Below, piece after piece: positions 20,334-27,218 of a stretch of DNA of 64,000 bases. The DNA lies in the NCBI RefSeq assembly GCF_009363895.1, contig NZ_CP045434.1:930001-994000 (forward strand), read 5' to 3'. The DNA is from Sphingomonas ginsengisoli An et al. 2013. GTDB lineage: Bacteria; Pseudomonadota; Alphaproteobacteria; Sphingomonadales; Sphingomonadaceae. Both the position numbers and the translations under genes were made by a program. Position 1 is the stretch's first letter. Every line of letters starts with the position of its first letter. The notes beneath the pieces are model-generated. The model worked only from the letters and a program-made list of their open reading frames with translations, made no database searches and was not told the DNA's origin.

Positions 20334-21092
20334 ATGAACAGCAAACTTCTCAGCATGATTGGGCTCGCCGCTGCGGCCCTGTCCGCCACTCCGGCGGCGG
20401 CGCAGCAGTATGTGACCAATGGCAATTTCAACAGCGTGTCGAACAACAGCCAAAACTTCCAGGTGAATGCCTCGAATCAATATGGCTCGGTCACGGGCTG
20501 GTCGACGGGCAATTCGTCGACGAGCACCAATCCGTACAACCTGCTCTATCATTCGGACATCGCGACTTCGAGCAGCGCGCTTGGCCAGTATCAGGGCACC
20601 GGCCGCGAATTCCTTTGGGCGCTGCCGAGCAACAATGCCGGCCATGGCAACTTCATGGCGCTCGACGGCGACACCAGTGTCAACGGGACCTTCTCGACGA
20701 TCCTGACGGGCCTGACCACGGGCGCGCTCTACACGCTGTCGTTTGACTGGGCGACCGGGCAGATCGCCAGCCGCACTGGCGCGACGACCGAGGGCCTCAA
20801 CATCACCGTCGGCAACCTCGTCATCTCGCTTCCCAACCAGAACACGCCGTCGGAAGGCGCAACGCCTTGGTCGACGGTCACCCGTACCTTCACGGCAACC
20901 GGCGCCACGCAGACGCTGAGCTTCCTTGCCACCGGCACTCCCAACGGACTGCCGCCGGTCGCGCTGCTCGACAACGTCTCGGTGACCGCCGCCGTGCCGG
21001 AACCGGCCACTTGGGCGCTGATGCTGATCGGCTTCGGCGCGGTGGGCGTGAGCATGCGCAAGCGCCGGGCGCACATTCCGGCCATGGCCTGA
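20334..21092 (+). CDS. PEPxxWA-CTERM sorting domain protein, DUF642-like
   Basis: 252 residues. Signal peptide MNSKLLSMIGLAAAALSATPAAAQ, then an Asn/Ser/Thr-rich beta-sandwich beginning YVTNGNF and ending ALLDNVSVTA, typical of DUF642/galactose-binding-like extracellular modules. The C-terminus has the sorting signal VPEPATWALMLIGFGAVGVS followed by MRKRR: PEP-x-x-WA motif, one transmembrane helix, basic tail. Such proteins are processed by an exosortase and usually go to the cell surface or matrix. No exosortase gene is in the window. Confidence 0.92.
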   Translation: MNSKLLSMIGLAAAALSATPAAAQQYVTNGNFNSVSNNSQNFQVNASNQYGSVTGWSTGNSSTSTNPYNLLYHSDIATSSSALGQYQGTGREFLWALPSNNAGHGNFMALDGDTSVNGTFSTILTGLTTGALYTLSFDWATGQIASRTGATTEGLNITVGNLVISLPNQNTPSEGATPWSTVTRTFTATGATQTLSFLATGTPNGLPPVALLDNVSVTAAVPEPATWALMLIGFGAVGVSMRKRRAHIPAMA

Positions 21093-21144
21093 TCGGGAAG
21101 TCTCTTTACGGTTTGAAGATTTCCGATCGATACTAAGCACTGAC

Positions 21145-21181
21145 GGCCTCCTCCGTTCGCTGGCGCGAGCAGGAGGAGGCC
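21145..21181. terminator. GC-rich hairpin after the PEP-CTERM gene
   Basis: GGCCTCCTCC (21145-21154) pairs perfectly with GGAGGAGGCC (21172-21181) over a 17-nt loop, followed by GCTTTG. About 52 bp after the stop of the PEP-CTERM gene; likely terminator with a weak U-tract. Confidence 0.55.
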
Positions 21182-21202
21182 GCTTTGCCGGAGAATCTCG
21201 CG

Positions 21203-22039
21203 ATGCCGTCGATCCTAATTGATCTCATTAGGCTGACGGTCTGGCTCTCGTTGCTGGCGCTTCTCTTCGCGCCGCTCGAAAAGCTCTTCACCCTGCGCAA
21301 GGCGCAACGGCGCACCTCGATCGTCGCCGACATTTTCTATTATTATCTCAACGGGCTGATCCCCACGCTGGTCATGGCGGTGCCCCTTGCGGCGCTCGCT
21401 GCCGTGGTCCGGGGCGTGACCCCCCTTGCTTGGCACCAGGCCGTCACGAGCCTTCCGCTCTGGCTGACGATTCCGCTCGGTCTCCTCGTCGCCGAAGTCG
21501 GTTCCTACTGGGCGCATCGCTGGGCACACCATTCCCCCACGCTGTGGCGGTTCCACGCCGTCCATCACACGCCCGAGCATCTCGATTGGCTGGTGAACAG
21601 CCGCGCGCATCCGGTCGATGTAGTGTTTACGCGGCTTGGCGGTTTGGTGCCGCTGTACATGCTCGGGCTCGACGGCGGTGGTTCGGAGCGCGGACTGGTA
21701 CCGCTCATCATCGTTGTGATCGGAACGATCTGGTCATTCTTCGTCCATGCGAATGTCCGGTGGCGGTTCGGACCGCTCGAGCAGCTCCTGGCGACCCCGG
21801 CCTTTCATCACTGGCACCATACCAACGACGAGCATCGTGATCACAACTTTGCCGCGACGCTGCCGTTCATCGACCGATTGTTCGGGACGCTCCACCTCCC
21901 CGACCATTTTCCGACCGTCTACGGTATCGACCGCCCGGTCCCGCCAGCCTTCTACGATGAAGTCATCGCGCCCTTCACCGGCGCAGAACGAGCAGCGTCA
22001 GAACAAGCCAGATCCCAAACCGAAGGCGAGCTGGTCTAG
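21203..22039 (+). CDS. sterol desaturase/fatty acid hydroxylase family membrane protein
   Basis: 278 residues from ATG 21203, with GGAG 9 bp upstream; a TTG at 21185 would add six residues. Four or so transmembrane helices and the eight-histidine di-iron signature: HRWAHH, HAVHHTPEH and HHWHHTNDEHRDHNF. Members hydroxylate or desaturate lipid acyl chains, carotenoids or sterols at the membrane using O2. The specific substrate cannot be told. Good match in length and motif spacing. Confidence 0.9.
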   Translation: MPSILIDLIRLTVWLSLLALLFAPLEKLFTLRKAQRRTSIVADIFYYYLNGLIPTLVMAVPLAALAAVVRGVTPLAWHQAVTSLPLWLTIPLGLLVAEVGSYWAHRWAHHSPTLWRFHAVHHTPEHLDWLVNSRAHPVDVVFTRLGGLVPLYMLGLDGGGSERGLVPLIIVVIGTIWSFFVHANVRWRFGPLEQLLATPAFHHWHHTNDEHRDHNFAATLPFIDRLFGTLHLPDHFPTVYGIDRPVPPAFYDEVIAPFTGAERAASEQARSQTEGELV

Positions 22040-22286
22040 CGGATTCTCATCGCACGAAACTCAAAACAGCCCGGCCGCCTTCGCAACCGAGCTGTTCGTG
22101 GCCTAGGACAAGGGGACAGCTTGCCTGCGAGCGGAACTAGCCTCGTGAAGTCGCCTTCAAAAGGCAGCTCGGCGCTTCTGTTTGATTACGGCACATCACT
22201 CGTTTGCTGGGGCTATCCTGGAGGCCGAAATCAAACATCTGACTTGAGCCGCAAGCGGACTGTCCGCTTTGGGTGGAAAGCGGACG
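22040..22286. other. gene-poor stretch
   Basis: About 250 bp with lower GC. The only open frame (from 22121) is a translation of repeat copy 2 (RTVRFGWKAD), a recurring artefact, so no gene is called. Confidence 0.5.
22261..22286. repeat. palindromic repeat family A, copy 2
   Basis: GTCCGCTTT (22262-22270) and AAAGCGGAC (22277-22285), a perfect 9-bp stem with loop GGGTGG. It ends directly at the stop codon of the minus-strand frame at 22287. Confidence 0.8.
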
Positions 22287-22631
22287 TCAGTTTGTGGCGG
22301 TGCCATCCAGCAAGTCAGTTTCGATCAGCCACCGCGAGGCCTCCTCCATTGTGACGAGGCCGGAGGGTGATAATTGCGCCTTGCTGTCCTCGTGTCGCAG
22401 GCAGAGGATGGCTTGGCCGTCTTGACCGAAAGTGATCGCTAAACAGTTTATGGCAGACCTAATGCCGCCTTCGTCGAAGTTGTTGGGGTCGATCAGGCGG
22501 AGAGCGGTTTTCACAACGTCTGCTCGCTCGCCAAGCGATCTCACAGTCGCAGTCCGTTCGAGTAAACTTGGTCCCTCCCAGACCACTGCCTGATGACTAC
22601 AATAACCTCCCTCTCGCAGATGGTCCGCCAC
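22287..22631 (-). CDS. hypothetical protein
   Basis: 114 residues from GTG 22631, the first start after an in-frame TGA. Not recognised. Composition is protein-like, with a hydrophobic strand pattern (INCLAITFGQDGQAILCLRH) and a helical end (TMEEASRWLIETDLLDG), no signal peptide. There is no good ribosome binding site, so it may be a remnant. Located in the gene-poor accessory stretch. Confidence 0.35.
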   Translation of the reverse strand: MADHLREGGYCSHQAVVWEGPSLLERTATVRSLGERADVVKTALRLIDPNNFDEGGIRSAINCLAITFGQDGQAILCLRHEDSKAQLSPSGLVTMEEASRWLIETDLLDGTATN

Positions 22632-22751
22632 GAGGTCAGCGAGCAGCCAGGGTCATCTGGGCTTCTTGGCTGAGCTTGCCGCTCCCATCGAAAACATCGG
22701 TCTCGGGGCGGAGTACATAAACCCTCGTCGCTGGATGGTGCCCATTCCTAC

Positions 22752-22783
22752 GAACGTCCGCAATGGGTGCAGAGCGGACGTTC
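22752..22783. repeat. palindromic repeat family A, copy 3
   Basis: Perfect 10-bp stem GAACGTCCGC (22752-22761) / GCGGACGTTC (22774-22783) with the loop AATGGGTGCAGA, the best preserved copy of the family. Confidence 0.85.
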
Positions 22784-22812
22784 TCATCGAAGTCTGATTG
22801 GGTGACTTCGGT

Positions 22813-22956
22813 TTACTGCTTCTCCGAACCGATGCGTGGATGAGCGTTCTGAGCGGGGTTTTGAAGAAACTCGAAATAGAACGCGAGCAAGACAACGATC
22901 AGGCTGATTAAGGCAGGGATCGCTATCTTACGCTTCTTTGCCCTCGAAATTACCAC
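22813..22956 (-). CDS. possible 47-residue membrane microprotein
   Basis: A short frame from GTG 22956 (an in-frame TAG lies two codons before it) to TAA 22813. It encodes a basic start (SRAKKRK), one strongly hydrophobic helix (IAIPALISLIVVLLAFYFEF) and a polar tail ending SEKQ. The positive-inside arrangement is what a real single-pass microprotein would show. No clear ribosome binding site; function unknown. Confidence 0.4.
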   Translation of the reverse strand: MVISRAKKRKIAIPALISLIVVLLAFYFEFLQNPAQNAHPRIGSEKQ

Positions 22957-22984
22957 GATCTAGCCCATGCATCTCACCGGTAAC

Positions 22985-23016
22985 GAACGTCCACAATGGG
23001 TCGAGAGCAGACATTC
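22985..23016. repeat. palindromic repeat family A, copy 4 (degenerate)
   Basis: GAACGTCCAC (22985-22994) and GCAGACATTC (23007-23016) with the loop AATGGGTCGAGA. It matches copy 3 but has mismatches in both arms, i.e. a decayed copy. It lies just past the end of the pseudogene. Confidence 0.65.
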
Positions 23017-23019
23017 GGC

Positions 23020-23638
23020 TCAGCCTAGGTCTCTGAGCAGGCCGATCATCCGCATCATCTCGACATTACACAAGCCAGCGAGCCGCTCTTACTCGTCCCA
23101 GTGGCGCTCGTAGGTGCGGTGCCAAATTCCCTTGGCCGGTTCAGCCACATGTCGAAGCCTCTGTCACCCCCGAGCTTCGTTTGCAGACGGAACAGCCTTC
23201 TCAAAGGGCCGGTCACGAGGTGCATGACGTTGTGACTGGTAGGCGAGCCGCCAGCTTTCCGACCGGCAAATCGGTCGCCAGGCAAGGGCTTGTAGGGCTT
23301 GCCGACACGTTGCCCAGTTGCCGGACAGTGCATCCATCAACGCCGGCCGCAGGAGATTGGCGTCGTGAAGTTCAGCCGGATCGGCTGCTGCATCTCTTGT
23401 CGCGCGCCACCTTTCGTCAGCGTGTAGCGAAGCGTAAGGGTGGCGTTCCCAAGGTCGGCCATATTCCTTCGTAGTCGATTGAACCGGAAGGCGAGCCGCC
23501 GCAGGTCCAGCTCAGGCCGCCAAAAACGAAGCATCCGGGGATCAGCCGCTCAGTGCGGATCCTCCAAGCAATGTCGACCTTAAGCCAGAGGTCAGCGGTC
23601 AGTTTGCCGCCGTAATTACCTGAGCCACATCCGCCCAC
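23020..23638 (-). pseudogene. decayed MGGxGSG-type hypothetical protein gene
   Basis: Starts at GTG 23638 with GGCGSGNYGG, then ISW/LSWTCGG-type text (GGLSWTCGGSPSGSIDYEG). The family reading then continues only by changing frame: ADLGNATLTLRYTLTKGGAR after a shift near 23465, a stop (TGA) where RRWW would be expected near 23335, MHCPATGQRVGK, another shift near 23250 (WRLAYQSQRH), a shift back (RLQTKLGGDRG), a further shift near 23120 (KGIWHRTYERHWDE), a TAA near 23091, and a final ERLAGLCNVEMM ending at 23020. I recall this as a family of about 200-residue hypothetical proteins with paired Cys in phage- and transposon-rich regions. At least four frameshifts and two nonsense codons make it dead. 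Confidence 0.75.
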
Positions 23639-23658
23639 GTCAATTCTCCAGATTTTCC

Positions 23659-23686
23659 TAAATAATCAGGAAAGCGTGATTATTTA
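23659..23686. promoter_or_regulatory. AT-rich operator-like palindrome
   Basis: Perfect 10-bp arms TAAATAATCA (23659-23668) and TGATTATTTA (23677-23686) around 8 bp, starting 21 bp upstream of the pseudogene start codon on the minus strand. Very AT-rich in a high-GC genome. It fits a dimeric repressor operator and may be a relic of the dead gene's control. Confidence 0.5.
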
Positions 23687-24105
23687 TCAGAGCGGTGATT
23701 TTGCCAAAGAGGGCAGTACATGACAGTTGGTGAGACCTGAGCGAACGGACATAGGACAACAATCCCCGGCGCCGAGCGTGTATCGCTCGATTGCCGAAGG
23801 CAGTCCGGTCCGTTCAAGTATGACAGTCGGAGCCGACCCTCGCTTTCGGACGCTTCTGGTCGAGAGGTCGCAAGATGCTCAGCAGTTGCTTACGAGGCTG
23901 TCCTCCGCCCCGCCGATCGCCGCTCTGCCTTTCGAACTTGGCTCGCAAATAATATCGGACCCCCCTGGTTTGGCTGTAGAGCCCTTCCGCCAGTGTATTC
24001 AGCTCCTTGGCAGGGCTTATGCGCTTGTCGCAGCTACCCTCCCCTGCTGGCACGAGACCGGCAGCTTGAAGGTTATCCATCAAGGAGTTGTGCGAGGGAC
24101 AACTA

Positions 24106-24145
24106 TCAGGTGCTAAGCGGCTGGTGCGCCAAGCTAAGCACCTGA
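24106..24145. repeat. inverted repeat TCAGGTGCTAAGC
   Basis: TCAGGTGCTAAGC (24106-24118) pairs with GCTAAGCACCTGA (24133-24145), 12 of 13 positions matching, loop of 14. Directly before a terminator-like hairpin. Confidence 0.5.
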
Positions 24146-24160
24146 AAGGTATAGCTAGTT

Positions 24161-24186
24161 GCACCCCTCTTGGGTGCGCCATTTTT
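24161..24186 (+). terminator. intrinsic terminator-like hairpin with T-run
   Basis: GCACCC (24161-24166), loop CTCTT, GGGTGC (24172-24177), then GCCA and TTTTT (24182-24186). Plus-strand orientation, but no gene on the plus strand ends here; it may close an unannotated RNA. Confidence 0.55.
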
Positions 24187-24206
24187 CCTCGCAGTTCCCC
24201 ACCTTA

Positions 24207-24226
24207 GCCGCGCAGCCTGGCGCGGC
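24207..24226. repeat. GCCGCGC hairpin
   Basis: Perfect 7-bp stem GCCGCGC (24207-24213) / GCGCGGC (24220-24226), extended by an A-T pair, in the leader region about 120 bp before the VIT-domain gene. Confidence 0.45.
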
Positions 24227-24347
24227 TGTCTGCGACCTTGATGCTAAAATGTTACAATGTCTCATTAAGCGCGCGGTCGATCGAAAGGCGCCTTTCCGCG
24301 CGTGATGACCGCGTTAGATTGGTGTTGAACCAGGAGGGGGGTCGGTC

Positions 24348-27215
24348 ATGCGGATGAGCGGGATGTTGCTGGCAGGCGCAGCGTTCGCGGGACTTGGGGG
24401 AGTGGCCGCAGCGGCGCCGACCGTGCTCGCCGGGCCCTCGGTCACCGCGCTGGTGCGCGGGGTCAACCAGGCGGAGGCGGTGCGGCCGCTCGAGATCCGG
24501 CGGCTGGCGCTGGTCGCCACCGTCCACGGCGCGGTCGCGACCGCCGAGCTGACGCTCGAGGTCCACGGCACCACTGACGAGCCGGTCGAAGGGCGGGTGG
24601 CGATTCCCCTGCCGGCGGACGCGGTGGTGACCGGATACGCGCTCGACATCGACGGCCGGCTGGTCGACGGCTCGCTGGTCGATGGCGCCAAGGCGCAGGC
24701 GGCTTACGAGCAGAATCTGCGCCGGCAGGTCGACCCGGGCGTCGCTACGATCGACGCCGCGGGCGGCTTCAACACCCGCGTCTTTCCGATCAGCCGCACA
24801 GCCGGGCGCACCTTCAAGGTGCGCTTCACCGCGCCGGCGGGAACCGTCTGGCGGCTCCCGCTCGGCGGCGCGCTCGCCACCGCCGATTGGCACGTCAGCG
24901 TGACCGGCGCCGCGCGCGACTCGGTTCGCCTGGGCGGACGGGCGCTCGCCGAGCGCGGCGGCGTGCTGAGCCTGTCGGGCCGCGGTGCCCTTCCCGGAGA
25001 CCTCACCATTGCGGCGTCCGAAGCGGAGACCGACGCGCTCGCCAGCGTCCACGCGACCGGCGAGCAGACGTGGCAGGTGAGCGGCCCCCTGCCCCATGCG
25101 GTGGCGCCGACCGGCGGCACGGTGCGCGTCTATTGGGACCGCTCGCGCAGCCGCCGCGACCAGGACCATGCGGCGGAACTCGCGCGGGTGACCGCGGCGA
25201 TCGCCGCGCTCCGCCCGGCGCGGATCGAGTGGGTCGCCTTCGCCAGCGGCGCGCCCGAGCGCGCGGTGCTCGCCAGTGCCGCCGAGCTGGCCGCGCGCGT
25301 CGCCGCCGTCCGCTATCGCGGCGCGACGAGCTATCGCGCGCTGAGCAACGGCGGCGCGGGGGGGACCTGCCTGCTGGTCAGCGACGGGCAGCTGACGCTT
25401 GACCAGGACAATATGGTCGCGCCGGGCTGCCGGCTATTCGCCATCGCCCCGACCAGCGGCGCCAACCGCGCGCGCCTGACCGCGTTGGCGCAGGCCGGTG
25501 GCGGGCGGGTGATCGATGCCGACGATGCGGCTGCCGACCTCACGGCGCCGGGGGTCGAGCGGATTTCCGATACAGCCGGCACGGCCTTGCCCTTCACCCT
25601 GCTGCCGAGCGCACCCGACCACTGGCGGGCGATCGTCCAGGCGCCGGCGAGCGGCCCTGCCCAGGTCACCGTCGGCGGGGTTACCGTCGCCCGCCAGCCC
25701 ACCGCCGCGGCGGTCCGCTTCGACGGCGACAGCGCGCTGCTCGCCGCCGCCCGCCTGTCGCTGCTCGAAGGCACCGCCAGCCGCGAGCAGTTCGTCGCCA
25801 CCAGCCGCCGCTATGCCATCGCCAGCCCGTCGCTGTCGTTCGTCGTGCTCGAGCAGCCCGAGGATTATGTGCTGAACGGGGTGCGGCCGCCGGCCAACTA
25901 TCCCAAGCTCGCCAAATATGAGGAGCTGCAATTCGCCGCCGACGCCAACCGCAAGGCCGCCGCGGCGAACCGGCTCGACCAGCTGGTCAAGGACTGGACC
26001 GCCGAGCTCGCCTGGTACGACAAGCGCTTCGACCTGACCTGGCGACCGCCGGTCGTGACGCCGGGCAAGCCGCGGGGCGCTCCCCCCGCGATGATGTCGC
26101 CGGCGCCGGTGGCGGACTCACCGGACGCGCCCCCGCCCCCACCGCCGCCTCCGCCTCCGCCTCCGCCGCCGCCCGCTCCCGAGCGGGAAGACGAGGCCAG
26201 CACAGCCACGGGCGACATCGTGGTCACCAGTACGCGGATGCCGAACCGCGCCGCCGCCCCTGCTGACGTCCGCGTCTCGGTCGACGCGTGGAATCCCGAT
26301 CGCGAATATCTGAAAGCATTCGACGCCGCGCCGGCCGAGTTCGACCGCCTCTACGCCGAGTGGGAGCGCAAGGCGGGCGACGTTCCGGCTTATTATCTCG
26401 ACAGCGCCGACTGGCTGGTGCGGCACGATCGCGCCGCCGACGCGCCCGAGGTGCTGCTGTCGGCGCTCGACCTGCCGACCGCCAACCAGGTGACGATCGG
26501 CATGGTCGCGACCCGGCTCGAGCGCTACGGCGCGCTCGACGCTGCGGTGGCGCTGCGCGAGCGACAAATGAACCTCGACCTGGATCATCCGCAGCCCAAG
26601 CGGCTGCTGGCGCTGGTCCTCGCCCGCCGCGCCGCGCTGGGCGGGCCGACCGCCAAGGCCGACCTCACCCGCGCGATCGAGCTGCTCATCGACGTCGCGG
26701 TGAAGCCGCACGACGCGCGCTGGAACGGCATCGACCTCGTCAGCCTGGTCGAGGCCAATGCGCTGCTGCCAAAGCTGCGCGCACTGGGCGGCGACGTCGC
26801 GATCGACCCGCGCCTCGTTCGCAACCTCGCGAGCGACCTCCGGATCGTGATCGACTGGTCGAACGACGCCACCGACATTGACCTGTGGGTCGACGAGCCG
26901 AGCGGCGAGCGGGTGATCTATTCGAACCAGCGCAGCCATATCGGTGGGCATTTATCGGACGACATGACGCAGGGGTTCGGACCGGAGGAATATTTCCTCC
27001 GCCGCGCCGCGCCAGGAGCCTATGTCACCCGCGCCCACGTCTTCGCGCCCGACCGGCTCGACCCCAATGGGGCGGCGCGGGTGACGGCGCACCTCTATCG
27101 TGACTGGGGCCGGCCGACGCAGCGCGAGCAGGTGATCGATTTCGACGTCAGCCGCGGCAAGGACGGCGAGCTGATGATCGGCACGCTGACGGTCGAACAC
27201 CCGGGCGAGAAGTAG
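24348..27215 (+). CDS. exported VIT - VWA - proline hinge - TPR-like - DUF2135 protein
   Basis: 955 residues, AGGAGG about 10 bp before the ATG. Signal peptide at 1-23. VIT domain at about 45-165 (VTGYALDIDGRLVDGSLVDG, AQAAYEQNLRRQVDPG). VWA domain at about 255-400 with MIDAS YWDRSRSRRD (D-x-S-x-S), the conserved Thr in RYRGATSYRAL and LLVSDGQ. A 15-residue proline run at about 592-606, then DIVVTSTRMPNRAA, which looks like the start of a TonB-dependent receptor. Helical repeats follow, and a C-terminal DUF2135 domain (IDLWVDEPSGERVIY). Probably a periplasmic or outer-membrane-associated adhesion or scaffold protein; role unknown. Confidence 0.87.
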   Translation: MRMSGMLLAGAAFAGLGGVAAAAPTVLAGPSVTALVRGVNQAEAVRPLEIRRLALVATVHGAVATAELTLEVHGTTDEPVEGRVAIPLPADAVVTGYALDIDGRLVDGSLVDGAKAQAAYEQNLRRQVDPGVATIDAAGGFNTRVFPISRTAGRTFKVRFTAPAGTVWRLPLGGALATADWHVSVTGAARDSVRLGGRALAERGGVLSLSGRGALPGDLTIAASEAETDALASVHATGEQTWQVSGPLPHAVAPTGGTVRVYWDRSRSRRDQDHAAELARVTAAIAALRPARIEWVAFASGAPERAVLASAAELAARVAAVRYRGATSYRALSNGGAGGTCLLVSDGQLTLDQDNMVAPGCRLFAIAPTSGANRARLTALAQAGGGRVIDADDAAADLTAPGVERISDTAGTALPFTLLPSAPDHWRAIVQAPASGPAQVTVGGVTVARQPTAAAVRFDGDSALLAAARLSLLEGTASREQFVATSRRYAIASPSLSFVVLEQPEDYVLNGVRPPANYPKLAKYEELQFAADANRKAAAANRLDQLVKDWTAELAWYDKRFDLTWRPPVVTPGKPRGAPPAMMSPAPVADSPDAPPPPPPPPPPPPPPPAPEREDEASTATGDIVVTSTRMPNRAAAPADVRVSVDAWNPDREYLKAFDAAPAEFDRLYAEWERKAGDVPAYYLDSADWLVRHDRAADAPEVLLSALDLPTANQVTIGMVATRLERYGALDAAVALRERQMNLDLDHPQPKRLLALVLARRAALGGPTAKADLTRAIELLIDVAVKPHDARWNGIDLVSLVEANALLPKLRALGGDVAIDPRLVRNLASDLRIVIDWSNDATDIDLWVDEPSGERVIYSNQRSHIGGHLSDDMTQGFGPEEYFLRRAAPGAYVTRAHVFAPDRLDPNGAARVTAHLYRDWGRPTQREQVIDFDVSRGKDGELMIGTLTVEHPGEK

Positions 27216-27218
27216 CGT

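Larger units (their letters stand above)
23639..24347. other. 709-bp region without a recognised gene
   Basis: Lower GC than the surroundings. It contains the AT-rich palindrome at 23659-23686 and three hairpins at 24106-24227. Open frames at 23727-24116 (plus) and 23814-24182 (minus) exist but neither has a ribosome binding site, recognisable motif or convincing composition. A small RNA ending at 24186 is possible. Confidence 0.5.

Noticed and set aside
22121..22354. Plus-strand frame containing RTVRFGWKAD
   Set aside because: It translates palindromic repeat copy 2; such peptides recur as artefacts wherever the repeat occurs.
23055..23333. 92-codon minus-strand frame starting MHCPATGQRV
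   Set aside because: Only an internal piece of the frameshifted pseudogene, not an independent gene.
23727..24182. Overlapping plus and minus frames in the gene-poor region
   Set aside because: No ribosome binding site, no motif, and both strands equally open.
26128..26178. Short tandem CCN repeat
   Set aside because: It is the proline hinge of the VIT/VWA protein, not a CRISPR or satellite.
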